Part shown: positions 49,527-61,000 of the stretch, piece after piece
Layout of the letters: every line of letters begins with the position of its first letter
How positions within the stretch are numbered: the stretch's first letter is position 1
Source of the DNA: Pectinophora gossypiella
Lineage: Eukaryota > Arthropoda > Insecta > Lepidoptera > Gelechiidae
Assembly (NCBI RefSeq): GCF_024362695.1
Contig: NC_065406.1
Location: 7,316,001 to 7,380,000, forward strand
Reading direction: 5' to 3'
DNA: 64,000 nt
The notes under the pieces: model-generated
The model's input: only the letters and a program-made list of their open reading frames with translations
The model's database searches: none
Told to the model about the DNA's origin: nothing
Position numbers and translations under genes: made by a program

Positions 49527-49559
49527 GAAATGGTGAAGAAGACGCCGCGGTCTTATATA
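49523..49559 (-). promoter_or_regulatory. TATA box plus initiator, minus-strand core promoter
   Basis: On the minus strand TATATAA occupies 49559-49553. The initiator-like TCATTC lies at 49528-49523, placing +1 near 49526 and the first T of the TATA box about 33 bases upstream. The surrounding 49390-49650 is clearly more GC-rich than the neighbourhood. The spacing is close to canonical; assignment to the PAN gene is inferred. Confidence 0.5.
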
Positions 49560-52500
49560 GACGTGACCGTAACCTGACGCCGGATAACGGGCTCGCGCGG
49601 GCGCCGGCTGCGCGCCACTCCCGACTCTACCACGCCGCCGCAAGACTCATACTCGACCCGCTAATAAACCCTTCTCGCTGTAACAGATAGATCGAATTTT
49701 CAATAAAGCGCCCCAAGCTGAACACTGCAATTTGCCAACGCTAACGCTCGCAAACCTTAGCTTAGCCTGAACGGGGCGACAGGACAACGGCACTCGGAAT
49801 GGCATCGGACTGCGCCATCGGTCCCGACCTACACAGGCCCCCGCCTCGTCCTACCACAAGCAACATTAAGGAAATAAGAAACCATCTTAATACCACATAA
49901 GTTTACCCGACCACGGTGAATCAAAAAGATGGGTTATGCGATTGACCGCTATTTATAGACGTCCATTACCTTTAAGTTTTAAACCACTTATCAGAATTTA
50001 ACAAATAACAGTCACTAGAAGCGTCTTGATTAGCCTATGTGATGTTACACTAAATTCAATGTAGCGTCCTCTAGAGGTCATAAACACTTAGACATTAGCT
50101 TTTATCTCCAATCTGTCCTCTGAGGATACGATCACGGCTACCTTCATAACATCACTAGATATTGAATAAATATCGACCTATTAAATTTGTTAGGTAAGTA
50201 TATAAAATAAATAAATTGTCTATTAATTTAAGGAATAATTAATATCTAGTTTTTAAGCTTTAGTGATCAAAAATAAGCTATCTTAATATAATTTACTTAA
50301 ACGTATAATTCTTTGTTTATAAGTATTTTGGAGAAATATTTTTTTTGTTTCAGACTTCTTAAAGCGCAATTTTACCGAAGTCAGGTTTTAGATTTTTACA
50401 ACACAAAATATAACTACTTAGGTACCTATTTTAAGGAGAATCTATCCATTCCATCTGATCCAACCCATTGTTTCTTTATTAACCTAATACAATGATACAA
50501 TACAATGATAGTCTAATACAATGATAGTTTCAAACAAAAGTGTATACTTACTCGTAATTTCATTTCAATTGATATTACGCTATTACCTATTAATGGCGAA
50601 ACCGTGAGAAGGAACCATCGAAATTCATTTGAAGTTTCAATTTACTATCAGCGTTATGGAGACATGCGAAGTAATTATCGCCACGAGTAAGAAAGGTTGG
50701 CGAAAAAACTGAACGCCATAGCGATCGTGAATGAAGTAAGTACCTGCAAATTCCGTAAGTGTAGCGAGACACTCTTTATGTACATAACAGTCCTCGCACA
50801 CACAAGCAACGTGTGAACGACTAGATGAATAATGCGGAACAAAGCATATCTTTATGTGGGAAACTATTTTCTTTCTAACATCAACTATACATGAAGCCTA
50901 ATGCGAAACGGATTCAAGTTCCCGCAGAGGAGATGACACTACATACCATACCTACAGCAAACATTGCCAGAAGAAACTACGACTCCTTAAACCTAGGCCA
51001 ACAACATTTTAATGAAAACGCTACTGTGCAAAGAACACCGTGAACTAATAGGATAATAGAGTAATAGTTTCGTTTCGCGCCGTATCACTTTAATGGCTTT
51101 TGCTAGCAATAAAAACAAATGTTAGACAAAGACGAGCTTTTTGATCTCACTTCCTGCGGTTTCCCAAAGGAGGCTTTAAGGCCAACATTGAGACGTCGTA
51201 ACAACAGTGAAAGTTAATGTGTTGATTCGCATTGCCGCTCATTATCTACGCGATGAAAATCTTAAATTACATTGCACACGGCATCTCTGGCTAGTTTTAT
51301 TTGAGCAAGATTCAATTACTCGGCGCCCGTGATGTATTGCGCCGCGGGCGTCGGTTTAACAAAATAACATCTTGTCTTTGCAAAGTAATGAGCTTTCGGA
51401 GCCAGACAAGAAACAAACCAAGAAAACGCGACACTGAGACGATATGACTTCATGATTTATAACAAACAGGTAGGCCATTTATCTCCCCTTGAGTTACGTG
51501 TTAAAAGTAATAAAATGTCATCTAGTGTGTGCAGGTAATGGAGCAATATTTGCAGCTTATAAATAAATTATGCTTGAAGAGATTACTAACTAGATACATC
51601 ATTGATGTAATTCCCGACAAGCGTTAGCCTGCAGAATAAATTGCAACGACTTGAACACGTATAGCCCCTAGGTTTCATTTTGTTCAGTTTTTATTTACAA
51701 ATCAGTAACTCAATACATTAATCTTTCTCTCACCTGCTGGTAACTGAATATCTCACTTGGAACACGGTGCGGCTGGAATAAAATTAATGATTAGAACCCC
51801 ACAATCACATGTCCATTCTGCCAAGTCATTGTCATTCACACAAGAATGCCTAGTCGTGAAACAAAGTAAGTAAGTCACATTAAGAGCGTATCAGTTTTTT
51901 GAATTGTGCCGTGGAAGTAATTTTCTGAATGGTTTTAATGTAAGTACACGATGTGGGTTATTGTGCTAATGTTGTGACCACTTAATCCATTACAAAACGA
52001 ACATTATGGCGAGTGTCATGGCGAGGTCGTGCGCTGGCGCATGATTGCTCGCCGCCCGCCTATCTGTCTGTTTCACTTCGTTTTCGCACCTATTATTTGC
52101 AGTTGATTCGGAAGTTTTTGCCTCTGCTGCCACTCGACCGCTCATCGATATAATAGATCTGGGTCGCTCTCCGAACGCTGATAATACTTAGCACTTTTAC
52201 TTCGCTTATAAGTAGTTGCAGATTATTAATTTCTACATCAGAAAGCACGTTCCGTCAATAACACCCGCCGTCATACCGCCCAAAATTCGATGGAGTGACG
52301 TGCCGACATCGCTGACTTGATTAAATCTGCTAATTGAATTACATTAACACCTGCGAGATGAGACACGAAAAATGATTCTATGTACTTATCTGCTATTTCG
52401 ATCACGATGTAATTGAAACTCGCGCGGCTAAAACATTTGCGACAACTCTCAGAGAGAGAAAAATGAACGGCTTATGCTCATGAGCAGTTATGATGATGAC

Positions 52501-53284
52501 AAGTGCATGGGCGTTGCAAGCGCTGGAGGACGGCGGCGCGGCGCGTGCGCAGCCTAATCGTCGCGTAACGGTGGAGAACTGTAAAGCCCGCCACGGCGCT
52601 CGGGCCGCGTGCTAAATTTGGCGAAACACCGCGCTCTCTACCAGAAAAATCTTAAATCACTCTAATTCGTGTCGATGGCCGCCTATTAAGTAAAAAGGAA
52701 AATTAAAACAAAAAGAAATACTTACAACAAAGATACCCGCGGCTATTGAAAAGCGATCAAGTGCATGGACTTTCATTGTGCTTTTTTGTTGGAAGCATAA
52801 CAAAACAGTTCAGATTATCACTGGCATTTTTCATAACTCAATGGAGTGTGGCCGTTCCAAAGCTACAACAAACACAATGGTGGTTCTCACATGGTTACAA
52901 TAAAAACACGTATTCGTGTAATTAGTAGGCAGTGATTGTAAACAAGCGACGTATGTCCGGCGCAATGTAGCTAACAAGTTAAGGCGACGACACACCAGAA
53001 CATATTTTCTTCTGCCAGGCCCATAAATGGGCTTTACCCAAAGAAGCTAAGTTTTAACAGCCTTATTTCGCTATGATACCATGGTACGTATATTCATACA
53101 TACCACGGTTGCACCACTAACAAAATGTATGCAGTAATGAAGGACACCCCACCTAGTTGCCAACCAATTTGTTGACGACAACCGAGTCCCGATTATTTTC
53201 GTGCTGATGGTGCGCAACCATGGTGTTCTGGTGAGACATAGCCCTAAAATCCATTCATAACCGCTAAGTTAGACATGTTTATTT
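49560..53284. other. Intergenic DNA between the divergent PAN and receptor genes
   Basis: No gene was recognised. A CpG-rich patch lies at about 52505-52625 (GGACGGCGGCGCGGCGCGTG). Both flanking genes point away from this region, so it may hold their upstream control sequences. Confidence 0.4.
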
Positions 53285-53547
53285 ACCGGAGGGGGTATGG
53301 AGCATACGTTGCTCCACTGCGGAGTGGTGGAGCTATTTTATGGCTAATAGACCGGGACCAACAGCTTAGCGTGCCTTCCGAAGCACGGAATCATCTTACT
53401 TTCTCGGACAATCAGGTGATTCAAGCCTGTAATGTTCTTACTAAACAAGGGACATTCTCACAAAGTGATTTCGACAATGTCCCCATCGGGAATCGAACCC
53501 GGACCTCCAGATTCTGAGGCCATCACTACTAGTTCAAGAAGGCTGTT
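53285..53547 (-). mobile_element. tRNA-derived SINE copy
   Basis: The reverse complement shows the B-box region GGAGGTCCGGGTTCGATTCC, the CCGTGCTTCGGAAGGCACGC block and a GGTCCCGG block, as in the other SINE copies. The A-box end is degraded (AGCCTTCTTGAACTAGTAG). Confidence 0.85.
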
Positions 53548-54563
53548 CATTTAACCTGACTAAAAGTAATATTAATTGAAATGGAGATCTTAATACATAT
53601 TTGACGTCGACCCATATCGTATGAAATTCATTTCTTGTCGACTTCGCGGAGTGTTAAAGTTTTACAGTCGGAGCTGATTGTATCCTTAGCTGCTCATCTC
53701 GGACCGCGTTTTATATGCATTGTTGGCACCTACACTTAATCTTAGTGAATAGAGTTGTAAAGTAACTAGCAGTAAAATTACACCAATGTGCATGTACTTT
53801 AGTAATGAACATGCAAGCCGCGTGTGAAAGACGCACGTCCACTCAACCTGCAATAAACAGCTGCAATGCTATCGCTACATTTGATCAAACACCAATCTGT
53901 ATATCAATTGTCCATCACTAAATAGGACACTATAGAATTTAAAAGGTACAGCTTTTATAAATGGATTTCTACTACTTACCCATTGTAAACGATCAAGAAT
54001 GTTAACCTTATTTTGATTTAATTTCGAATAGTAATTCTTTCAACATATTCAAACGCAAACTAGCTCAGCATATTTCACAAAATAAATAAATGACTATGTG
54101 GTTTTTGTGATGTTTTTCGCGCGGTGGTTTCTGATCTAAGCAGTTATACCTATTGAGCGAAATCTATTTAGTATGGCGGTGCGTACGACACTGCATAAAT
54201 AACTTAGTTATTAAGTTAAATTATAAGTTCTCTTCTCATGTAAGTGACTGTATGTCTTTTTTTGAGAATAAAGTATCTTTAAACCGAATCTCTCTGTGAT
54301 TTTAAAGAACGGTTTAAGCAATTGACACATTAAATAAGTTTTAATGCTTTGAAGAGATCTTGAAGACTTATAAACTCTAACAACTAGATCTTCTCAGACC
54401 CCCAAAGAAAAACAGTAGATCAACATATTTTCTGCAATCAGTACCGATTGGATATCCAGTAGGTACCATATTATATTTAATTCCCTTAACCAGATTTCAT
54501 TAAAAACGGCCTCGAAAACTTTAATTCTTATTAAAACATTTAAAAACAGCCATTAGTTTGTAC

Positions 54564-54717
54564 GTCAGTTTTATTCCCTTCGAGTTGTAAGTATAGGGTG
54601 TAAAGCAGTTAGTCAGTTCTTGTCAGTTAGACATCTGAGTTATAAAGTTTTCCATTTAAAATTCATGTGGTCCGCCCTTTTAGCACTGGATTTGTTAAGT
54701 TGTCGGTATATATATAT
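54564..54717 (+). promoter_or_regulatory. Candidate receptor-gene promoter region
   Basis: Three TCAGTT initiator-like motifs lie at about 54564, 54613 and 54623. A TATATATATAT run lies at 54707-54717, only 36 bp before the preferred ATG. Which of these is used cannot be decided from sequence. Confidence 0.3.
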
Positions 54718-54752
54718 TGATGTGGTTTCATTTATGGTTATTTGAAGCGATC

Positions 54753-55023
54753 ATGTCGGGATCAGGGCTAGAGCAAGCGGAGAGAGAGATTGATAAGTCT
54801 TTGCGTTTAGGTAAATTTTGTATGCGCTTCATAGGGTTGTCGTTTAACCCGGCGAATAATGCATCGGAATTCATGCAGCAAAAGGTGATGCTGGTTCTGT
54901 CTGTACTGGGCATCTGCTACCACGTGTTCAGTGAAATCGTGTACATTGGCCTCACGTTGTCCAATTCGCCACGGGTGGAGGACGTCGTTCCGCTGTTCCA
55001 CACTTTTGGCTACGGAGCGCTCA
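54753..55023 (+). CDS. Odorant receptor exon 1
   Basis: The exon encodes 90 codons plus one base, ending GYGAL and a CTCA|GTGAGT donor. It starts MSGSGLEQAEREIDKSLRLG. It covers the cytoplasmic N-terminus, helix 1 and the start of helix 2. Confidence 0.88.
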
Positions 55024-58000
55024 GTGAGTATCTACAATTTACCGCAATTCGCTATTTTTAAATACAAAATTTTACTTTTGTTGACAGTCGTCAAAAGACA
55101 ATCGTCTTTTGTTGTTTTACCAAGGTAGTTATTTAAAAAGATAAAGAAAGAGAGACAATATTTATTAACAAAATTTACAAAAAGTGGCTACTATAAAAAG
55201 TGTCAGGCATCTCATAAGTTTACGTAAGTACTTAAAAAAAACATATTTGTGCTTGATGGGTGGACTATATGCATATCCCCTCCCCCTACAGTTGATCGAG
55301 AAGAGACCTGCGCCGGCAGTGGGATGTATATTAAGGTATTTACTTGTAAATGTATATATAGGGTATTTACTTATAAATGTATATACTTACAAATATATAA
55401 ATATAGTTACATATAATATTGTATAAACACAAAGGGCATTGAACATTTCACTATGGAGGCTGGCATAGCCTGGTGGCGCCACCTAGCGGATTTTTTAAAA
55501 CTGCGGCGCACGATGAAACCTGTGCATATCGATAGGGGGCACTTTTCTGAACAAAAAAGCTTTAATGAACCTATGCTCTAAAGCGTCACGTTTTCAAGAT
55601 ATTTAGCTTGAAAGTTCCGAAAAGTGTTGTATGAACAAATCGATTTTACTTTTATATGCAATTGGAATATAGTGACTAAGTGATTATGCATGGAATATTA
55701 GTGTTTAATATACCACATATTTACTTTATTGAAAAATAGAAAATAGGTAAAATAAATATCTATAACTTACTTTTATGTGTAACTTAAAAGAAATCCAGAA
55801 ACGCGTCGTGAGATGTACAGCTCATGACTTATTCTCGTGGTAATCACGCTCAAAGTTATTTGCTATGATTGTCTAACAATTTCACACTTTTTGAGTTTTT
55901 ATGTTTATTCAATGAAAGGCAGCTTAAATGTCTAATCACAGTGAAAGCAGGTGGGGTGTGAAAATTCGCTTTTAGGACTACTTTACTTTACAGCAGTGTA
56001 TGGAACATACCTAGTTCGTATAGACACACCAACGGGGTGTGTGCCTTCAATGCAACGGGATCTTAAGCTGTTTAGTTCATAACAATCATATTACATGAAC
56101 ACATTGTTCAATTATTCATCGATTTTCTTAGTTGTGTTTTTATAAGTATGAAATAAAACATCGTAAAAGTAGTCATATAGTTATTTATATTTTGCTTAAA
56201 ATGAAATCAACACTAATTGTTATTGAATACATACAGTGTATATACTTATAACAAATAGGCTTTTTTTATACAAATTCGTACCTATTAGGATAATGAATAT
56301 CAGTCTTCTTGAATAATCAATCTTCTTCTTCATCAGAAATAATAACTTGATCTAAAAAGGCAGCAGGGGGTTGAATTTCTTGGTGCCGAGCCCATCCCAT
56401 ATACCAAACTATGCACATGACATGAGCACAGCACCCGAATGTCCGTTTTCCAACTATACAGCTGCAATAGTGACCGACAAGTTTATTTCTGTTTTTCAAA
56501 CTATTATTTAGCAAGATATATACAAAATAAATTCTGTTGCTCTGGTGCCTCGAGAGTATTTTAGCTCTTGTCAGCCAAGGATCACAAACTACTATGTTGT
56601 ATTGATTTAAATTATAGTCAACTTCAAAATCTTCATACACTTCAATGAAAAACGTTCCGTTTTCTTTTAGGTGTTCGCCATAGTAGCTTCTTGCCTGCGT
56701 CACTTGATACGGCCCCAGAGACATTATCAACAGATCCTCATATGATAAGATGGGAAACTGTTGAAAGTCTTCACTTGAGTTCATAGCTTGGAAAGCGGCT
56801 CTGCGTTGATTTAAATTGTTTTGTATTACAAACTCGCACAGATAGTTTGGGGCGTCGTGCTTAAGGTATATATCGTTGATTATTTCATTTACGAGTGGGT
56901 GATCTGTCACCCGTTTTCCGAAGGCATTTATTAGGGCGCAAGCAATCCTCACTTCCTCTTTTAAATGTGGCATATTCGGTATTGCGTAGTTAGCTGGAAA
57001 CGATAAGAATACTGTTCCATCAATAATGAAGTAAGTACGTCACATTTAGACTGCGTTTCCACCAGTAACATGCTAGATGCTACGTTGCATACCCTACAAT
57101 CGGGTTCATTGTGCCAATCAGAATCAGACCCAATTATATGATTGGTGGATATTAAACCTAGCAACGTAGCACATGTCAGATGAAAAAACAGCCTTACCGT
57201 TGTGGTTGCATTAATATGAACTGATTACTCTCTACTGTTACAAAAAATGCAAATATCATTTATTATACATAATTAAGTGGTAATAGTTGGCTATAAAATC
57301 TATTGAAAGCGTAAGTCTGGTACACAAGTGATACGCTTGGCGTAAGAGCTATCTCTGGCTAATTATAATAGAGATAAGTTGACGACTTTCTGTTAAAAAT
57401 GTTTTGCGTTGATTACACTCCGTCTAAGACGCTACATAATGAGAGCTTCGATAAAGTAGGATATATATTATTTTCATACACGAATTTTTTTTCATATGAC
57501 ATTTCGATTATGAAAAGCACGATTGAGAAACGAGCCGAATTATACATTGTCATTTTATGTATTATACTGACCAGGGACTATAATATAGATACCAGATACA
57601 CTGCATACTGAGATTTTTAATTTTTGCAATGTTCAAATAAGATTACTTAGCTCTCGATCGTCAAATAAGTGGCGAGCATAATTCAGGATGTTGGGGTGCC
57701 TACCAATATAATCTTCAGTTGTCAAGTAAGACTATATAGGACGCCGAGATCTTCGGCGCGGGCCACGAACAGTGCTTACACCACAACAAAAAACATTGCT
57801 TGGCACCAACATGACTGGACATCTTGCCAAGACAACAACAACAAATTCAACAATAACACTAACAAAGTCAACAAAAATACTAACAAACTCAAGAGGAATA
57901 TTAACAAACTCAACAGTGGTAACAAATACAACAGAATGAACAGGATAGAGTCTCAGAACAGAGAAAAGCGCGTGCGCACGTTGAAGATGAAAGTGGCAAA

Positions 58001-61000
58001 CTGACTGAAAGTTCACCCGGCTGCCAATCGTCCTATTGTATTTATTGTATGATGTTGTCTCACTCACACTTATTGTATGGCTATTCGCTATCCTTGTTGA
58101 TTCCGCCGAAATAATAGAAATTCGTGCAACTTTAAACAAAGGACCTCGATTTTCGTAGTTCCTGGAATTAAACGAGAAAGCAAAATGGCAGTTAATAAGT
58201 ACACCATTTTGTTTCTCTTACACAGATTTCTTAAACTTCGAGAATTCTGCTTTTTAACGAGTACTAATGATGCCGCACTAAACGCATTGCGTTTATAAAA
58301 ATGTAAACTTTATTTTATATTTCATTAGATCCTATCGTTGTGTCAAGTAAAATCAAGTTAAGGAGTAAATGACGCCTATATCATACATAACACAAACTGA
58401 TAAACTCAGTTTGCAATTAGTAACCTTAGATAAGGTGTGCACAGTTAAGTACCTATGTACTTCCTATATAATGTAGCAAAGACAAAAACCATTAATGTTG
58501 TTGCAAGTATTTATTAATTTCATTTTTTCAATAAGATAAATATGTTGTATATTAAATAATGTTTCATGTATAATCAATCACTTTGTCACTATATTACGAT
58601 TGTATATAGATAAATAGTAAAATCGATTCATCCAACTTTCAAGCTAGATATCTTGAAAACGTGACACTTTAGAGCATAGGTCCATTAAAGCTTTTTTGTT
58701 CAACACAAGTGTCCCCTATCGATTTGCACAGGTTTCATCGTGCGCCGCAGTTTTAAAAAATCCGCTAGGTGGCGCCACTGAGATATGCCAGAAAGGTTCA
58801 TAGCCCTTTACGTTGTTTGTGTTTATAAAATATACTGAGGTGATCCATATGATACTTCACGTAGGTACGTCGAGTGTTGCCTCTGGCGTTCATATCTTCT
58901 AATTACCAACTAGCTGTGCTTTTTTGTTATTAATATCTTTATTTAGCTTTGGGATTTTTATCCTATTGGATATGCCAATCCCAAAATAATGCTAGCTGTG
59001 CTGTTGTAGTGACATCTCCGTGACAAACAGGATAACGCTAGGGATGATGACACAGACACACAATTTCTTGTTCTTCCTAAGGTATTGCAAAGGTGTTCGT
59101 ACTTTGGTACAAGAAGGACGTGTTCAGCCAACTGATCAAGGAGTTGGCGGTAATCTGGCCGGTCCCGCCGCTGGATGAAGACGCGCAACTCATCAAGAAC
59201 AAGAGCCTGGCCGCGTTGAGCATCACCCAACGATGTAAGTTCATTCTTTGGTACAAGAAGGACGTGTTCTCGCAACTCATCAGGTAGTTGGCGGTAATCT
59301 GGCCGGTCCCACCGCTAGATAGTGACGCGCAACTCATCAAGAACAAGAGCCTCGCCACGTTGAGGATCACCCAACGGTGTAAGTTTGTTCTCTAGTACAA
59401 GAAGAACGTGTTAAGCTAGCTCATCAAGGAGTTGACGGTACTTCACGTATCCATCTAAACCTCCGGAAATGTTGAGTTTTCAACCCGCCTAAGTCTTCCG
59501 ATTTGCTTTACCTATACGCCTACACCCGCGCCCGGCTTGGTTGTAACTTTGTAACAATGATAAACCCATAGTGGCTGGCATAAAATACTAATAAAAAGCA
59601 AAATTATCTTCGTTTATAATGTATTTTATAAATAAAGCAGGTTCATGATCAGTCGTAAACTTTATCTTAAATTACGGTATACACTCAGTTAAAGTAAATT
59701 CTTCTATCGTGTGGGTTGGTGGTGGATTACCAACCCTATCAACCCTGGTGTCAGGGTTACTATTGAGCCGACGAAGACCCCTGACATGGCTCATGTAACG
59801 ACTGATAACTTACATCAGTAAGTAGTAACCGGGACCAACTGCTTAACGTGCCTTCCAAACACGATCATCTTACTTTCGGACAATCAGGTGATCTACCTGT
59901 AATGTCCTAACCAAACTAGGGATTACAAAGTGATATGTCCTCACCGGAATTCGAACGCGGACCTCCGGATCGTGAGCCCAACACTCTACCACTGGACCAA
60001 GGACGCCGCAATTTTCAAATTTTGAGAGTGCCTATCCAACAGTAGTGTATCTATTTATTACCCGTTATTGAGTCAGAAAACTCTTTCATCTCCTCAGGAA
60101 CTGCATTTTACCAGTAACCATACTAATAAGAAATATAAAACGCAATAACAAGCTTTTCTACTCGAGGCGGATCTAACTCAAAGACTCCTTAAGTAATCTA
60201 AAACATTTCTCCGTTTGGTCCAAAAAACAGACAAGGAAACTATTTAAAATCCATTCGAATCAATCTGATTTAATCGTTCTTTATGAATATTATCTATCGT
60301 CCTAATCCAAATACATATAAATTTAAAATAACGCATATTAAATACCGGTAGCGCACCGGATTTCCATCTTGATTGAAATATTTTTATTTTTTAATGATTG
60401 ATATTTGTGCTAAAAAATAAAACATGTATATTAGTGACCTACATAGCGGATTAAGTTTTATTGACGTCAATCTGCTCTCCTGTTATAATAGGATCGACAT
60501 CTTACCTTCAAAGATGATTATAATTATTATGCTGAGTCCAGAACTGAAGGGCCAGCCGTTACCTAAAACACACCTGTGGGTGGCGTTGATGTAAATGGTA
60601 GTGTGTGGGTGAGTATGCCAATAATGTCACGAACGCAAAACACACAAGACGTGCTCTACAAGCCACAGATCCAAGCCAAACATCTCATGTTAAACAAATG
60701 TTTGTCCAATCGAGAACCGAATTCATCAATTCTAAAATATACATGCATAACGTAGACTATAGGCTATAATAAAATAGGTACCGGCTTTTGATAGAAAAAA
60801 AAGAAACGTTATGTCGTAATATATAAAAATAAAAGATACTTACGTCTTTTCCTCCGTATAGACCTAGAATTTTCGTGCTTACCTTTTTTTGGCTTCAGTC
60901 GTTTATACTTTACGAGCCATGGTAGCCCAGTTGGTGGAACGCTTGTCTCTCACTTTGAGGTTGCAGGTTTGATTCCAGCACATGCCTTTGATGACAAATG

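Larger units (their letters stand above)
55422..58827 (-). mobile_element. 3.4-kb DNA transposon with about 320-bp terminal inverted repeats
   Basis: The left end (TATAAACACAAA, then GTGGCGCCACCTAGCGGATT and AAAACTGCGGCGCACGATGA) recurs inverted at the right end. Similarity with small indels extends inward about 320 bp (to about 55748, and from about 58512). Inside, on the minus strand, lies a decayed transposase. The target duplication is not clear. The superfamily is inferred as PIF/Harbinger-like or ISL2EU-like from the transposase C-terminus. Confidence 0.85.

Noticed and set aside
49284..49643. 119-codon minus-strand open frame
   Set aside because: It runs through the TATA box and initiator and has biased Arg/Pro composition. 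It is better explained as promoter and 5' UTR.
56961..57164. 67-codon minus frame upstream of the transposase
   Set aside because: Most of it lies in the nested MITE, so it is not host or transposase coding sequence.
57669..58004. 111-codon Asn/Lys-rich plus-strand open frame
   Set aside because: It is produced by an ACA/AAC low-complexity run inside the transposon, with no domain.
60917..60990. Functional tRNA gene
   Set aside because: The A and B boxes are SINE promoter remnants. The SINE body follows and a short target duplication flanks the whole unit.
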